Below, one piece after another: positions 42,429 through 51,113 of a stretch of 64,000 nt of DNA. Where the stretch lies: assembly GCA_963705885.1 (NCBI GenBank), contig OY970120.1, forward strand, positions 3,286,001 through 3,350,000, in the 5' to 3' direction. The notes below the pieces were generated by a model. It saw nothing but the letters and a program-made list of their open reading frames with translations, was not told the origin of the DNA and searched no databases. A program made the position numbers and the translations under genes. This DNA is from MFD01275-c22 sp963705885. Its GTDB lineage: Bacteria > Actinomycetota > Actinomycetes > JACCUZ01. Positions within the stretch are counted from its first letter, which is position 1, and the number at the start of each line of letters is the position of its first letter.

Positions 42429-43067
42429 TCAGGCGCCGGCGTCGGCGGAGGGCCTGGCCCGCCCGCTGGGGTCCCGCGGCGGGAACCCGGGCTGCGGGCC
42501 CGCAGCCGGGCGCCGGACCTGCCCGTCCGCCGTCTCGCGCCGGATCAGCAGGAACAGCTCGACGACGCGGTCGAGCATCTCGTCCACGGAGTCCTCGCGA
42601 TAACCCCCGCGGCGCGGGCGGAAGGGCGCGCCACGGACGTCCTCGACCGTCATCGCGGTCTGGCCGTCCAGCGCGGACACGACGCGGTCGATGAAGTCGT
42701 CGACGTCGTCGACGTCGTAGCCACGGCGCAGGGCCGTGGCCCGGGGGAACCGCTGCATGTACGGCGCGGTGAGCCCGGCCTTCACGAAGTCCGCCTCGCT
42801 GGCCGGGTCGACCCGGCCGCGACGGCCGGCGTTCGCCCGCTGCGCGGTCAGGACACGCTCCTCGAGCTCGTCCAGCGCCTCGTCGACCGCGAGGGTGTCG
42901 TAGCCGTTGCGCACCATCTCGAAGCCGGCCTGCCGGACCTCCGCCGCCGTCGGGACGGGGAAGACCCCGCCGAGCGCGACCTCGACGTGGTTGAGGAAGT
43001 GGTCCACCTGCCGGCGGTGGTAGCCCTTGTGCAGCCGTCCGGCCCGGGGGAAGCGCTCGTCGCTCAT
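42429..43067 (-). CDS. Protein with four DivIVA-like repeats
   Basis: A 212-residue protein whose start overlaps the stop of rlmN (ATGA). It contains four copies of the DivIVA/GpsB N-terminal signature, GY-x4-VD-x2-(L/F)-(L/I/N)D-x-V, at residues 15, 55, 116 and 155 (GYHRRQVDHFLNHV, GYDTLAVDEALDEL, GYDVDDVDDFIDRV, GYREDSVDEMLDRV). The spacing of about 40, 61 and 39 residues suggests duplication of a two-repeat unit. The usual long DivIVA coiled coil is absent and the C-terminus is proline/arginine-rich. It may be a membrane-curvature or division adaptor. The same gene follows rlmN in other actinomycetes, where its role is undefined. Confidence 0.8.
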   Translation of the reverse strand: MSDERFPRAGRLHKGYHRRQVDHFLNHVEVALGGVFPVPTAAEVRQAGFEMVRNGYDTLAVDEALDELEERVLTAQRANAGRRGRVDPASEADFVKAGLTAPYMQRFPRATALRRGYDVDDVDDFIDRVVSALDGQTAMTVEDVRGAPFRPRRGGYREDSVDEMLDRVVELFLLIRRETADGQVRRPAAGPQPGFPPRDPSGRARPSADAGA

Positions 43068-44188
43068 CCGGTCACGGCCGCCAGCTGTCCGCAGGCCCCG
43101 TCGATCTCGCGGCCGCGGGTGTCGCGCACGGTCGTGGGGATGCCGTGCGCGCGGAGGCGCTGGACGAAGGTGCGCTCGACCTGCGGGTCGCTGGCCGTCC
43201 ACTTCGAGCCCGGGGTCGGGTTCAACGGGATCGGGTTGACGTGGACCCACCCGCGACCGCGACGGTTGAGCTCCGTGCCGAGCAGGTCGGCGCGCCAGGC
43301 GTGGTCGTTGATGTCGCGGATCAGGGCGTACTCGATGCTCACCCGGCGTCCGGTCGTGTCGAAGTAGCGGCGCGCCGCGTCGAGCACGTCGGCGACCTTC
43401 CAGCGCGTGTTGACGGGGACCAGGGTGTCGCGCAGCTCGTCGTCGGGAGCATGCAGGGACAGCGCCAGCGTCACGCTCAGCCCCTCGCCGGTCAGCTTGT
43501 CCATGGCAGGCACGAGGCCCACGGTCGACACGGTGACGTTGCGCTGGGAGAGGCCGAGTCCGTCGGGGCCGGGGTCCGTGAGCCGGCGGACGGCGCCGAG
43601 CACGGCCTTGTAGTTGGCGAGCGGCTCGCCCATGCCCATGAACACGACGTTGGAGACCCGGCCGGGACCGCCGGGCACCTCGCCCCGGCTCAGCCACCGC
43701 GCCCCTGCGACCACCTGGTCGACGATCTCCCCCGCCGACATGTTGCGGGTGAGGCCGGCCTGTCCGGTGGCGCAGAACGGGCAGTTCATGCCGCAGCCGG
43801 CCTGCGACGAGACGCACATGGTGACCCGGCCGGGGTAGCGCATGAGGACGCTCTCGACCGTCGCGCCGTCGAACAGTCGCCACACGGTCTTCCGCGTCGC
43901 GCCACGGTCGGCCTCGAGGTGCCGCACCGGGGTGAGCAGGGGCGGGAGAAGCGCCGACGAGAGGAGCTCGCGCGACGCCACCGGGATGTCGGTCATCTCG
44001 GCGGGGTCGTCGCAGAGGTGGGCGAAGTAGTGGGTGGAGAGCTGGCCGGCCCGGAACGGCCGCTCACCGAGCTCGGCGACGGCCGAGCGGCGCTCCCCGG
44101 GGGTCAGGTCCGCCAGGTGCCGCGGCGGGCGCGCGCGCCGCGGCACGGCGAAGGTGAGCTCTCCGGCTGCCGGCATCGTGGTCGCCAT
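43064..44188 (-). CDS. rlmN: 23S rRNA/tRNA adenine-C2 methyltransferase
   Basis: A radical-SAM enzyme that methylates C2 of adenosine in 23S rRNA (A2503) and some tRNAs. The 374 residues carry the radical-SAM cysteines in AGCGMNCPFCATGQ, followed by GMGEPLANYKAV and VNPIPLNPTPGSKW, with the C-terminal RDTRGREIDGACGQL supplying the methyl-accepting cysteine. The start is uncertain: the ATG at 44188 abuts GAGAGG, and one 12 nt later (44176) is an alternative. It lies 4 bp after cdsA, the standard order. Confidence 0.95.
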   Translation of the reverse strand: MATTMPAAGELTFAVPRRARPPRHLADLTPGERRSAVAELGERPFRAGQLSTHYFAHLCDDPAEMTDIPVASRELLSSALLPPLLTPVRHLEADRGATRKTVWRLFDGATVESVLMRYPGRVTMCVSSQAGCGMNCPFCATGQAGLTRNMSAGEIVDQVVAGARWLSRGEVPGGPGRVSNVVFMGMGEPLANYKAVLGAVRRLTDPGPDGLGLSQRNVTVSTVGLVPAMDKLTGEGLSVTLALSLHAPDDELRDTLVPVNTRWKVADVLDAARRYFDTTGRRVSIEYALIRDINDHAWRADLLGTELNRRGRGWVHVNPIPLNPTPGSKWTASDPQVERTFVQRLRAHGIPTTVRDTRGREIDGACGQLAAVTG

Positions 44189-44192
44189 CCTC

Positions 44193-45089
44193 TCAGGCCG
44201 GGACGAGCCGGCTGAGCAGCAGATAGGTGACGGGGGCGGCGAGCAGCAGCGAGTCCAGCCGGTCCATGAGCCCGCCGTGACCGGGAAGCAGGCTGCCCAT
44301 GTCCTTGATGCCGAGGTCACGCTTGATCATCGACTCGCCGAGGTCGCCCAGGGTGGCGACCGCCATGACGGCCACCCCGACCACGACGCCCTCCCAGGCC
44401 TGACCGCCCACGAGCGCCGGCACGGCGACGGCGCCGCCGACGGCGCAGAACAGCGCCGAGCCCCCGAAACCCTCCCAGGACTTCTTCGGACTGACGGTCG
44501 GCGCCATCGGGTGCCGGCCGAACAGCACCCCCGCCGCGTAGCCCCCGACGTCGCTGAGCACCGTGAGCAGGACGAAGACCACGACGCGGTTCGCCCCGTC
44601 CTCCGGACGCAGCAGCAGCACGGCGAACGCGGCGAGGAACGGCACGTACATCAGGGCGAAGACGCCCGACGTCACGTCGCGGACGAACCCGCCGGGGTTC
44701 TCGGGGAGGCGCCACAGCAGTGTCGCGAGCACGCCGAGCGACAGCGCGACCAGCATCGGCTCGCTGCCTCCGGCGTAGGCGGAGACGACGATCACCACTC
44801 CGCCGGTGGCTACCGGGACGACCGGCACCCGCACCCGCGCGGCGCCGAGGGCGTTGGTCAGCTCCCACAGGGCGAGCACGGTCGCGGCCACGACGACGCC
44901 GACGAACGCCGCCTTCCACACGTACAGCGAGAGCAGGATCAGCGCGGCGAGCGCGACCCCCACAGCTGTCGCGGCGGGGAGGTTGCGGCCGGCCCGGCTG
45001 CGCCGCTCCGGCGGCGGCACCGGCTCCATCGGGACCGGCTCGAGCGGCGAGGTGCCTTCCCGGTCCTCCGCGGACTGGTCCATGTTCAT
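44193..45089 (-). CDS. cdsA: Phosphatidate cytidylyltransferase
   Basis: Makes CDP-diacylglycerol, the precursor of phosphatidylglycerol, cardiolipin and phosphatidylinositol. A 298-residue membrane protein with an N-terminal soluble tail (about 40 residues, acidic and proline-rich) and eight or so helices, ending with the family signature ESMIKRDLGIKDMGSLLPGH (the S-x3-KR-x4-KD pattern). It lies between frr (26 bp) and rlmN, as in other actinomycetes. Confidence 0.95.
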   Translation of the reverse strand: MNMDQSAEDREGTSPLEPVPMEPVPPPERRSRAGRNLPAATAVGVALAALILLSLYVWKAAFVGVVVAATVLALWELTNALGAARVRVPVVPVATGGVVIVVSAYAGGSEPMLVALSLGVLATLLWRLPENPGGFVRDVTSGVFALMYVPFLAAFAVLLLRPEDGANRVVVFVLLTVLSDVGGYAAGVLFGRHPMAPTVSPKKSWEGFGGSALFCAVGGAVAVPALVGGQAWEGVVVGVAVMAVATLGDLGESMIKRDLGIKDMGSLLPGHGGLMDRLDSLLLAAPVTYLLLSRLVPA

Positions 45090-45115
45090 GACGAGGTCAT
45101 CCGACGCAGATCCCC

Positions 45116-45673
45116 TCAGACCTCGAGGAGCTCGGACTCCTTGTGCTTGAGCAGCTCGTCGACGGCGGCCACGTGCTTCTGGGTGACCTTCTCGAGCTCT
45201 TTCTCCGCACGCATGACGTCGTCCTCGCCGACCTCGCCGTCCTTGGCGAGCCGGTCGAGCTCGTCCTTCGCGTGTCGGCGCACGCTGCGGATCGAGATCT
45301 TGGCGTCCTCGGCCTTGCGGTGCGCGACCTTGATGAACTCCTTGCGGCGCTCCTCGGTCAGCTGCGGGAACACGACGCGGATGATCGAGCCGTCGTTGGT
45401 CGGGTTGACGCCGAGGTCCGAGTCGCGGATCGCCTTCTCGATGGCGGTCATCGCGCTCTTGTCGAACGGCGTCAGCGTGAGCATGCGCGCGTCGGCGACG
45501 TGGAACGACGCGAGCTGGTTCACCGGCGTCGGCGCCCCGTAGTAGTCGACGACGATCTTGGCGAACATGCTCGGGTTGGCCCGGCCGGTGCGGATGGAGG
45601 CGAAGTCCTCGCGGGCGACGGAGACAGCCTTCTCCATCTTCTCCTCGGCCTCGAAGAGGGTCTCGTCGATCAC
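45116..45673 (-). CDS. frr: Ribosome recycling factor
   Basis: Splits post-termination ribosomes with EF-G. The 185-residue protein has the family pattern SIRTGRANPSMF, YYGAPTPVNQLASF, PFDKSAMTAIEKAIR and the C-terminal VRRHAKDELDRLAKDGEVGE. It lies 46 bp after pyrH in the rpsB-tsf-pyrH-frr-cdsA run. The length and motifs are standard. Confidence 0.98.
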   Translation of the reverse strand: MIDETLFEAEEKMEKAVSVAREDFASIRTGRANPSMFAKIVVDYYGAPTPVNQLASFHVADARMLTLTPFDKSAMTAIEKAIRDSDLGVNPTNDGSIIRVVFPQLTEERRKEFIKVAHRKAEDAKISIRSVRRHAKDELDRLAKDGEVGEDDVMRAEKELEKVTQKHVAAVDELLKHKESELLEV

Positions 45674-45719
45674 GTCTCGTCTCCTGCGTCGGTCGTGGCG
45701 GGGCGGGGTCGGGACACCG

Positions 45720-46490
45720 TCAGGCGTCCGGTCCGATGAGGGTGCCGATCTTCTCGCCGTGCACAGCGCGGGCGATGTTGCCCTCGCCCGTGAGGTTGAA
45801 GACGACGATCGGCAGGGAGTTGTCCCGGCACAGGCTGATCGCTGTCGCGTCGGCCACCTTGAGCCCCCGGGAGAGGAACTCGTCGTAGGTCAGGCGATCG
45901 AAGCGCACCGCGTCGGGCGTGGACTTGGGGTCGGCGTCGTAGACGCCGTCCACGCCCTTCTTGCCCATGAGCAGTGCCTCGGCGCCGATCTCCAGCGACC
46001 GCTGCGCGGCGACGGTGTCGGTCGAGAAGTAGGGCATGCCGGCACCCGCGCCGAAGATGACGACCCGGCCCTTCTCGAGGTGGCGGATCGCCCGGCGCGG
46101 GATGTAGGGCTCGGCCACCTGACCCATCGTGATGGCCGTCTGCACGCGGGTGTCCACGCCCTGCTTCTCCAGGAAGTCCTGCAGCGCCAGGCAGTTCATC
46201 ACCGTGCCGAGCATGCCCATGTAGTCGGCCCGGGACCGGTCCATGCCGCGCTGCGACAGCTCGGCGCCGCGGAAGAAGTTGCCACCGCCGACCACGATCG
46301 CGACCTGCACGCCGGAGCGCACCACCTCGGCGATCTGGCGGGCCATGGTGGCGACGACGTCAGGATCGACCCCGACCTGGCCGCCGCCGAAGACCTCGCC
46401 GGAGAGCTTGAGGACCACGCGGCCGTAGCGCTGCGAGTCATCGGACGACGGGGTCGCCACGCTGCCGGTTCCCTCGGTGGAATCCTGCAC
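45720..46490 (-). CDS. pyrH: UMP kinase
   Basis: Phosphorylates UMP to UDP; hexameric, regulated by UTP and GTP. The 256 residues show VVLKLSGEVFGGG at the start of the amino-acid-kinase fold, VVGGGNFFRGAELSQ, IFGAGAGMPYFSTDTVA and KKGVDGVYDADPK. The N-terminal 20 residues are poorly conserved and a later GTG is a possible start. It lies between tsf and frr. Confidence 0.97.
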   Translation of the reverse strand: MQDSTEGTGSVATPSSDDSQRYGRVVLKLSGEVFGGGQVGVDPDVVATMARQIAEVVRSGVQVAIVVGGGNFFRGAELSQRGMDRSRADYMGMLGTVMNCLALQDFLEKQGVDTRVQTAITMGQVAEPYIPRRAIRHLEKGRVVIFGAGAGMPYFSTDTVAAQRSLEIGAEALLMGKKGVDGVYDADPKSTPDAVRFDRLTYDEFLSRGLKVADATAISLCRDNSLPIVVFNLTGEGNIARAVHGEKIGTLIGPDA

Positions 46491-46567
46491 GGTCGCGGCC
46501 TCCTCGTTCGTGGCGTCGGTCCTGTCCTGCAGTCTGCCAGGCGCCGGGGTCCCGGCGGCCCGCCCGG

Positions 46568-47389
46568 TCAGCCCGCGCCGACCTCGAACCGGGCGAACCG
46601 GCGCACGGTGACGCCGGCACCGTCCAGCACAGCCTTGACGCTCTTCTTGCCGTCCTGGACGGAGGGCTGCTCGAGCAGCGCCACGTCCTTGAAGAAGCCG
46701 TTGACGCGACCCTCGACGATCTTGGGCAGCGCCTGGTCCGGCTTGCCCTCCTCGCGCGCGGTGGCCTCAGCGATGCGGCGCTCGTTCTCGACCACGTCGG
46801 CCGGGACCTCGTCGCGGGAGACGAACTGCGGCTTCATGGCCGCGATCTGCATGGCGGCGCCGCGTGCGGCCTCGAGGTCGGAGCCCTCGAACTCCACGAG
46901 TACGCCCACCTGCGCGGGCAGGTCGGCGCTGCGGCGGTGCATGTACGACGCGACCTGGCCCTCGAGCACGACGACGGCCGACAGCTCGAGCTTCTCGCCG
47001 ATGACGGCCGCGACCGAGTCGATGTTCTCCTGCACTGTGCGGCCGTCGGCGAGCGACTCGGCCAACAGCGCCGACACGTCGGCGGTGCCGGACTTGTGCG
47101 CGTGGGCCACGATGTCGGCCGCGAGCTGCTGGAACTGCTCGTTCTTGGCGACGAAGTCGGTCTCGCAGCTGAGCTGGATCATCGCGCCGTCGGCGGCGGC
47201 GACCAGCCCGTTGCTCGCCGTGCGCTCGGCGCCGCGCTCCTTGACCTTCGTCTCGCCCTTGATGCGCAGCAGCTCGGCAGCCTGCTCGTGGTCGCCGCCG
47301 GCCTCTTCGAGCGCGCGCTTGGAGGCCATCATCCCGGCGCCCGTGGCGTCGCGGAGCTTCTTGACCTCGGCGGCGGTGATGTTCGCCAT
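46568..47389 (-). CDS. tsf: Elongation factor Ts
   Basis: Nucleotide exchange factor for EF-Tu. The 273 residues carry the N-terminal UBA-like TAAEVKKLRDATGAGMMASK, the core LSCETDFVAKNEQF and the C-terminal EGRVNGFFKDVALLEQ. It starts 96 bp after rpsB. The ATG at 47389 is chosen over the longer frame, as the family begins ANITAAEVK. Confidence 0.98.
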   Translation of the reverse strand: MANITAAEVKKLRDATGAGMMASKRALEEAGGDHEQAAELLRIKGETKVKERGAERTASNGLVAAADGAMIQLSCETDFVAKNEQFQQLAADIVAHAHKSGTADVSALLAESLADGRTVQENIDSVAAVIGEKLELSAVVVLEGQVASYMHRRSADLPAQVGVLVEFEGSDLEAARGAAMQIAAMKPQFVSRDEVPADVVENERRIAEATAREEGKPDQALPKIVEGRVNGFFKDVALLEQPSVQDGKKSVKAVLDGAGVTVRRFARFEVGAG

Positions 47390-47485
47390 GACTTCGCTGT
47401 CTCGCTCTCTGTCTGGTCGGGGTGGTCGTGCCGCGCGCGCCGGCCGGCGCTCCCGAGAGCGCACCGGCCGGCGCGGCGTGCGGCG

Positions 47486-48592
47486 TCAGGCCTTGTCAGC
47501 CTCGACGGTGTCCTCGGGAGCAGTCGCCTCCGGAGCAGTCGCCTCCGGGGCAGTCGCCTCCGGAGCAGTCGCCTCCGGCGCAGCCGTCTCGGGAGCGGCC
47601 GCCTCCGGAGCAGCCGCCTCCGGAGCAGCCGCCTCCGGAGCAGCCGCGGTCTCGGGAGCAGCCGCCTCCGGAGCAGCCGCCGTCTCGGGAGCAGCCGCCG
47701 TCTCGGGAGCAGCCGCGGTCTCGGGAGCGGCGGTCGCCTCGGCGCCCGCCCCCTCGACCGGCTGCCCGGCGGCGGGCGCCGGCGTGCCCTCGGCGGCCTG
47801 GCCGCGCAGGAGCTCCTGCTCCCACTCGGCGAGCGGCTCGTCAGTGGCGAGCTGGCCGTCGCCGGGCTTCTCGTCGCCGTCCTGGGAGGTCCGCACCCGC
47901 GCCATGAGGCCGTCGGCGACCGCGTCCGCGATGACGCGGGTCAGCAGGGTGACCGAGCGGATGGCGTCGTCGTTGCCCGGGATCTTGTAGTCGACCTCGT
48001 CGGGGTCGCAGTTGGTGTCCAGGATCGCGACGACCGGGATGTGCAGCTTGTGCGCCTCGCCGACGGCGATGTGCTCCTTCTTGGTGTCGATGATCCACAC
48101 CGCACTCGGGATGCGGGACATGTCGCGGATGCCGCCCAGCGTCTTCTCGAGCTTGTCCTTCTCACGCTTGAGGACGAGAAGCTCCTTCTTGGTCATCCCC
48201 GAGCCGGGAACGTCCTCGAAGTCGAGCTGCTCGAGCTCCTTGAGGCGCTGCAGGCGGCCGTGCACGGTCTGGAAGTTGGTGAGCATGCCGCCCAGCCAGC
48301 GCTGGTTGACGTACGGCATGCCGACGCGGGTCGCCTGCTCGGCGATCGCCTCCTGCGCCTGCTTCTTCGTCCCGACGAACATCACCGAGCCGCCGTGGGC
48401 AACGGTCTCCTTGATGAACTCGTACGCGCGGTCGATGTAGGACAGCGACTGCTGCAGGTCGATGATGTAGATGCCGTTGCGCTCGGTGAAGATGAACCGC
48501 TTCATCTTCGGGTTCCAGCGCCGGGTCTGGTGGCCGAAGTGCACGCCGCTCTCGAGCAGCTGCTTCATGGAGACGACCTGGTTGGTGGCCAC
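47486..48592 (-). CDS. rpsB: Ribosomal protein uS2 with long repeat tail
   Basis: Small-subunit protein that binds last and helps recruit bS1. The conserved part (SMKQLLESGVHFGHQTRRWN, GTKKQAQEAI, WLGGMLTNF, PVVAILDTNCDPDEV) ends at about residue 240; the usual length is 250-300. Here the gene continues to 368 residues through a tail made mainly of Ala, Pro, Glu and Thr repeats (described separately). The GTG at 48592 begins the actinobacterial ATNQVVSMKQ form. It is the first gene of the rpsB-tsf-pyrH-frr-cdsA-rlmN series. Confidence 0.97.
   Translation of the reverse strand: MATNQVVSMKQLLESGVHFGHQTRRWNPKMKRFIFTERNGIYIIDLQQSLSYIDRAYEFIKETVAHGGSVMFVGTKKQAQEAIAEQATRVGMPYVNQRWLGGMLTNFQTVHGRLQRLKELEQLDFEDVPGSGMTKKELLVLKREKDKLEKTLGGIRDMSRIPSAVWIIDTKKEHIAVGEAHKLHIPVVAILDTNCDPDEVDYKIPGNDDAIRSVTLLTRVIADAVADGLMARVRTSQDGDEKPGDGQLATDEPLAEWEQELLRGQAAEGTPAPAAGQPVEGAGAEATAAPETAAAPETAAAPETAAAPEAAAPETAAAPEAAAPEAAAPEAAAPETAAPEATAPEATAPEATAPEATAPEDTVEADKA
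47513..47725 (-). repeat. Coding 15/18-bp repeat in the rpsB tail
   Basis: About 14 units centred on a Pro-Glu pair, encoding APETAA (18 bp) and APEAA or APEAT (15 bp). Arrays are homogeneous at DNA level (gcctccggagcag in most units), so copy number could vary by slippage without frameshift. The tail would be disordered and acidic. Confidence 0.9.
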
Positions 48593-48937
48593 GGTCGGAC
48601 CTGCCTTTCCTGCGCGCCGCGGCCCGTGGACGGGCGGCAATGGCGCCTCTCGGTTCCTGCGGGCGGCCGGTCGGCCGCCCGCACCTGACGCCTGCGACAC
48701 GCCCGCCACCGTCGCCGTCTGCGGGTCGGGTGGACCGGTGGGCGCGCCCCCGCCTCAGGGGCGGACTGCGGGCGTGCGAAGTCGACCTGCCGGAGCGGGT
48801 CGCCGCGGAGAGTGTACGCCGGGCAGGCCCGGGGCCCGAAATCCGCGGTCGTCCCCAGCCGGGACGGGCCGGGCGCCCGTCCACAGAGTGCCACGGCGAG
48901 GGCCCGGCGCCGGGCCGACGCCGCGACGCTGTCCGGC
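48593..48937. other. Intergenic region: rpsB leader and divergent promoter area
   Basis: No gene is seen in these 345 bp between rpsB (minus) and a secreted peptidase (plus). On the rpsB side, the leader holds a perfect 11-bp-stem hairpin with a GGTC loop at 48658-48683 (arms TGCGGGCGGCC and GGCCGCCCGCA) and a smaller stem GCCCG-TGGA-CGGGC at 48622-48635. They lie about 30-90 bp before the rpsB start and could form a regulatory leader, since S2 is autoregulated in other bacteria. Confidence 0.5.
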
Positions 48938-49624
48938 ATGAGACCTGTGGCCTTCCCGGTGGCCAGGCGCCTGCGCGCCGTCGCGCTCCTGGCTCCGCTG
49001 TCCCTGGCGCCGCTCGCCCTTGCCACGCCGGTGGCGGCGCCCGCGGCGTCGGGCCCCGCCGCCGGGTCCTCCTGGTCGTGGCCGCTGGAGCCGCGGCCTG
49101 CCCTGCTGGCCCCCTTCGACGCGCCCGCCGGGCCGTTCGCCCCGGGCCACCGCGGGGCGGACCTGGCGGCGGTCGTGGACCAGCCGGTCCTGGCCGCCGG
49201 CCCCGGCGTGGTGGCCTTCGCCGGGCAGGTCGCCGGTCGCGGGGTCGTGAGCGTGCAGCACCCCGACGGGCACCGCACCACCTACGAGCCGGTCGCGCCC
49301 AGCGCCCCGGCCGGCCGGGGCGTCGACGTCGGCGAGGTCCTCGGCAGCGTGACGGCCGGCCCCGGCCACTGCCTGCCCCGGACCTGCCTGCACTGGGGCC
49401 TCCTGCTCGACGGGCGCTACCTGGACCCGCTCTCCCTCGTGTCCGGCGACGAGGTCCGGCTGCTGCCGGTCTGGTCTCCCCTGCGGGAGCCGTGGCCCGT
49501 GCCCGGGCCGGCGTCACCGAACGACGGGGCCGGGTCGCCCGACCGCGGCCCGTTGCTGGCCGGCGAGCGGGGCGGTTGGCCTGCTCAGAGCAGCGCGGGA
49601 AGGTCGGCGGCGAGCCGCCGGTAG
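48938..49624 (+). CDS. Secreted M23-family peptidase
   Basis: A 228-residue exported protein with a signal peptide (VARRLRAVALLAPLSLAPLALA). The LytM-type domain shows the first metal motif HRGADLA and the C-terminal CLHWGLLLDGRYLDPLSLV, in which the usual HxH has Cys in place of the first His, as in many actinobacterial relatives. It may cut peptidoglycan or act as a non-catalytic activator of amidases. The ATG at 48938 lies at the expected position for the signal peptide. The last 40 bp overlap the convergent PLP-enzyme gene. Confidence 0.82.
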   Translation: MRPVAFPVARRLRAVALLAPLSLAPLALATPVAAPAASGPAAGSSWSWPLEPRPALLAPFDAPAGPFAPGHRGADLAAVVDQPVLAAGPGVVAFAGQVAGRGVVSVQHPDGHRTTYEPVAPSAPAGRGVDVGEVLGSVTAGPGHCLPRTCLHWGLLLDGRYLDPLSLVSGDEVRLLPVWSPLREPWPVPGPASPNDGAGSPDRGPLLAGERGGWPAQSSAGRSAASRR

Positions 49625-50784
49625 TCCGCGGGCGCGTTGTAGGCCTGGGCGGAGAGCCGCAGGAAGCCGCGACCCGCCCACGTGGTCACCCCGACCTCGA
49701 CCGCGGCCTCCTCGCCGATGCGCGCCTGCAGGGCCGCCGCCTGCGTCGTGTCCGTCGCGATGCCGTCCGGCAGCGGGACGAGCTGCATGCTGACGGCGGG
49801 GTCGCGGGGCAGCGCGGAGCGCTCGACCCCGAGGGCGTCGGCCACCTCGTGCTGACCTGCCACCGCCAGGGCCGCGTTGTGCGCGCGGAGCCGGTCCAGG
49901 CCGAGGCCGGACAGCACCCGCAGGGCGCGCGGGGCGGACAGCCAGCAGGTCAGGTCGTCGCTGCCGACGTCGTCGAAAGCGCGGGGGAACCCCAGCGGCT
50001 CGCCCCAGGAGGCGACCAGCGGCAGGAGGCCGGCGCGCCGTGGCTCGGCGGCGTGCAGCACCGCGGTCCCGCGAGGGGCGCAGCACCACTTGTGGAGGTT
50101 GCCGAACCAGAAGTCGGCGCCGATCGCCTCCACGTCGACGGCGAGCATCCCCGGCGCGTGAGCGCCGTCGACGACCACGACCACGCCGCGCTCCCGCATC
50201 GCCGGGACCAGGTCGACCAGCGGGAGGCGCCGGGCCGTCGGAGAGGTGACCTGGTCGAGAAGAGCGACCCGGGTGGTGTCGTCCACGGCGGCGAGGACCG
50301 TCTCGGTGACCGCGGCGTCGTCGGCCTCCAGCGGGACGTGGACCGTGTCCAGCCGGGCGCCGACGCGTCCGGTCCACCGCGTCGCGGCCATCCGCACAGC
50401 GCCGTACATGTGGTCCGTGACGAGCACCGAGTCGCCGGACTCGAGCCGCAGGCCCGAGAACACCGTGCTCGCCGCCGTCGTGGCGTTCTGGACGAACGCC
50501 GTGCCGTCCGGGTCGGCGCCGAGGAAGGCGGCGACCTCGGCGCGGGCCTGGTCGAGCGCGTCCGGCAGCTCGCGGTTGAAGAACCGCGTCGGGTTGGTCT
50601 CCATGCGGTCCCGCCAGGACTGCTGCTCCTCGAGGACGGCTCGCGGCACCGCGCCGTACGACCCGTGGTTGAGGTGGGCGACCGTGGGCTCGAGGGGCCA
50701 CAGCGCCCGGACCTCCGGCCAGTCCGGGCCCCAGTGCGGGTTGGCGTCATCGGCGGTGGTCGATGTGGACGGCTCGGCGGGCAC
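49585..50784 (-). CDS. Class V aminotransferase-fold PLP enzyme
   Basis: A 399-residue PLP enzyme of the isopenicillin-N-epimerase-like group. LNHGSYGAVPRAVLEEQQ and NATTAASTVF contact the cofactor; VVVDGAHAPG has the aspartate and WFGNLHKWCCAPRGTA the PLP lysine. Epimerase, desulfurase and lyase reactions occur in this group, so the reaction cannot be assigned. It stands alone between the peptidase and a small CxxC protein. Confidence 0.85.
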   Translation of the reverse strand: MPAEPSTSTTADDANPHWGPDWPEVRALWPLEPTVAHLNHGSYGAVPRAVLEEQQSWRDRMETNPTRFFNRELPDALDQARAEVAAFLGADPDGTAFVQNATTAASTVFSGLRLESGDSVLVTDHMYGAVRMAATRWTGRVGARLDTVHVPLEADDAAVTETVLAAVDDTTRVALLDQVTSPTARRLPLVDLVPAMRERGVVVVVDGAHAPGMLAVDVEAIGADFWFGNLHKWCCAPRGTAVLHAAEPRRAGLLPLVASWGEPLGFPRAFDDVGSDDLTCWLSAPRALRVLSGLGLDRLRAHNAALAVAGQHEVADALGVERSALPRDPAVSMQLVPLPDGIATDTTQAAALQARIGEEAAVEVGVTTWAGRGFLRLSAQAYNAPADYRRLAADLPALL

Positions 50785-50943
50785 CCGGCAACCCTAGGGT
50801 GCCGGGCGGGCGGATCGGTCGTCCGGGCGCCGTCCCCGACCCGCGCTTGTCAGGCGGACGCCCGCGACGCATGCTGCTCGTGGACGTGGGCGTCCGTGCC
50901 CGTCTCCCGGTGCGTGCCCGCTGGAGGTGAGGAGGCGACGGTC

Positions 50944-51105
50944 GTGGTCAAGCGCGCGGTGTGCGTCCTGATCGGGCACCGGTACCTGCGGGTGCGCTAC
51001 CCGGAGAGCCCTGACGGCTACTTCCTGCGGTGCCTGCGCTGCCGGCACGAGCGCGACGAGGCGGGCGGCGGCGCGGCCTTCATGGGAGGCGCTCTCGGCC
51101 AGTGA
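50944..51105 (+). CDS. Small CxxC protein of unknown function
   Basis: A 53-residue basic protein starting at the GTG at 50944, with GGAGG 8 nt upstream. It contains YFLRCLRCRHERDE, a single CxxC pair as found in short zinc-ribbon-like proteins of actinomycetes. I do not recognise a named family. It lies between the PLP enzyme and whiG, pointing towards the latter. Confidence 0.6.
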   Translation: MVKRAVCVLIGHRYLRVRYPESPDGYFLRCLRCRHERDEAGGGAAFMGGALGQ

Positions 51106-51113
51106 CGCGGGGC

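Noticed and set aside
47513..47725. CRISPR-like array
   Set aside because: The repeats are contiguous, in frame and without unique spacers; they encode the uS2 tail. The same holds for 61825-61944.
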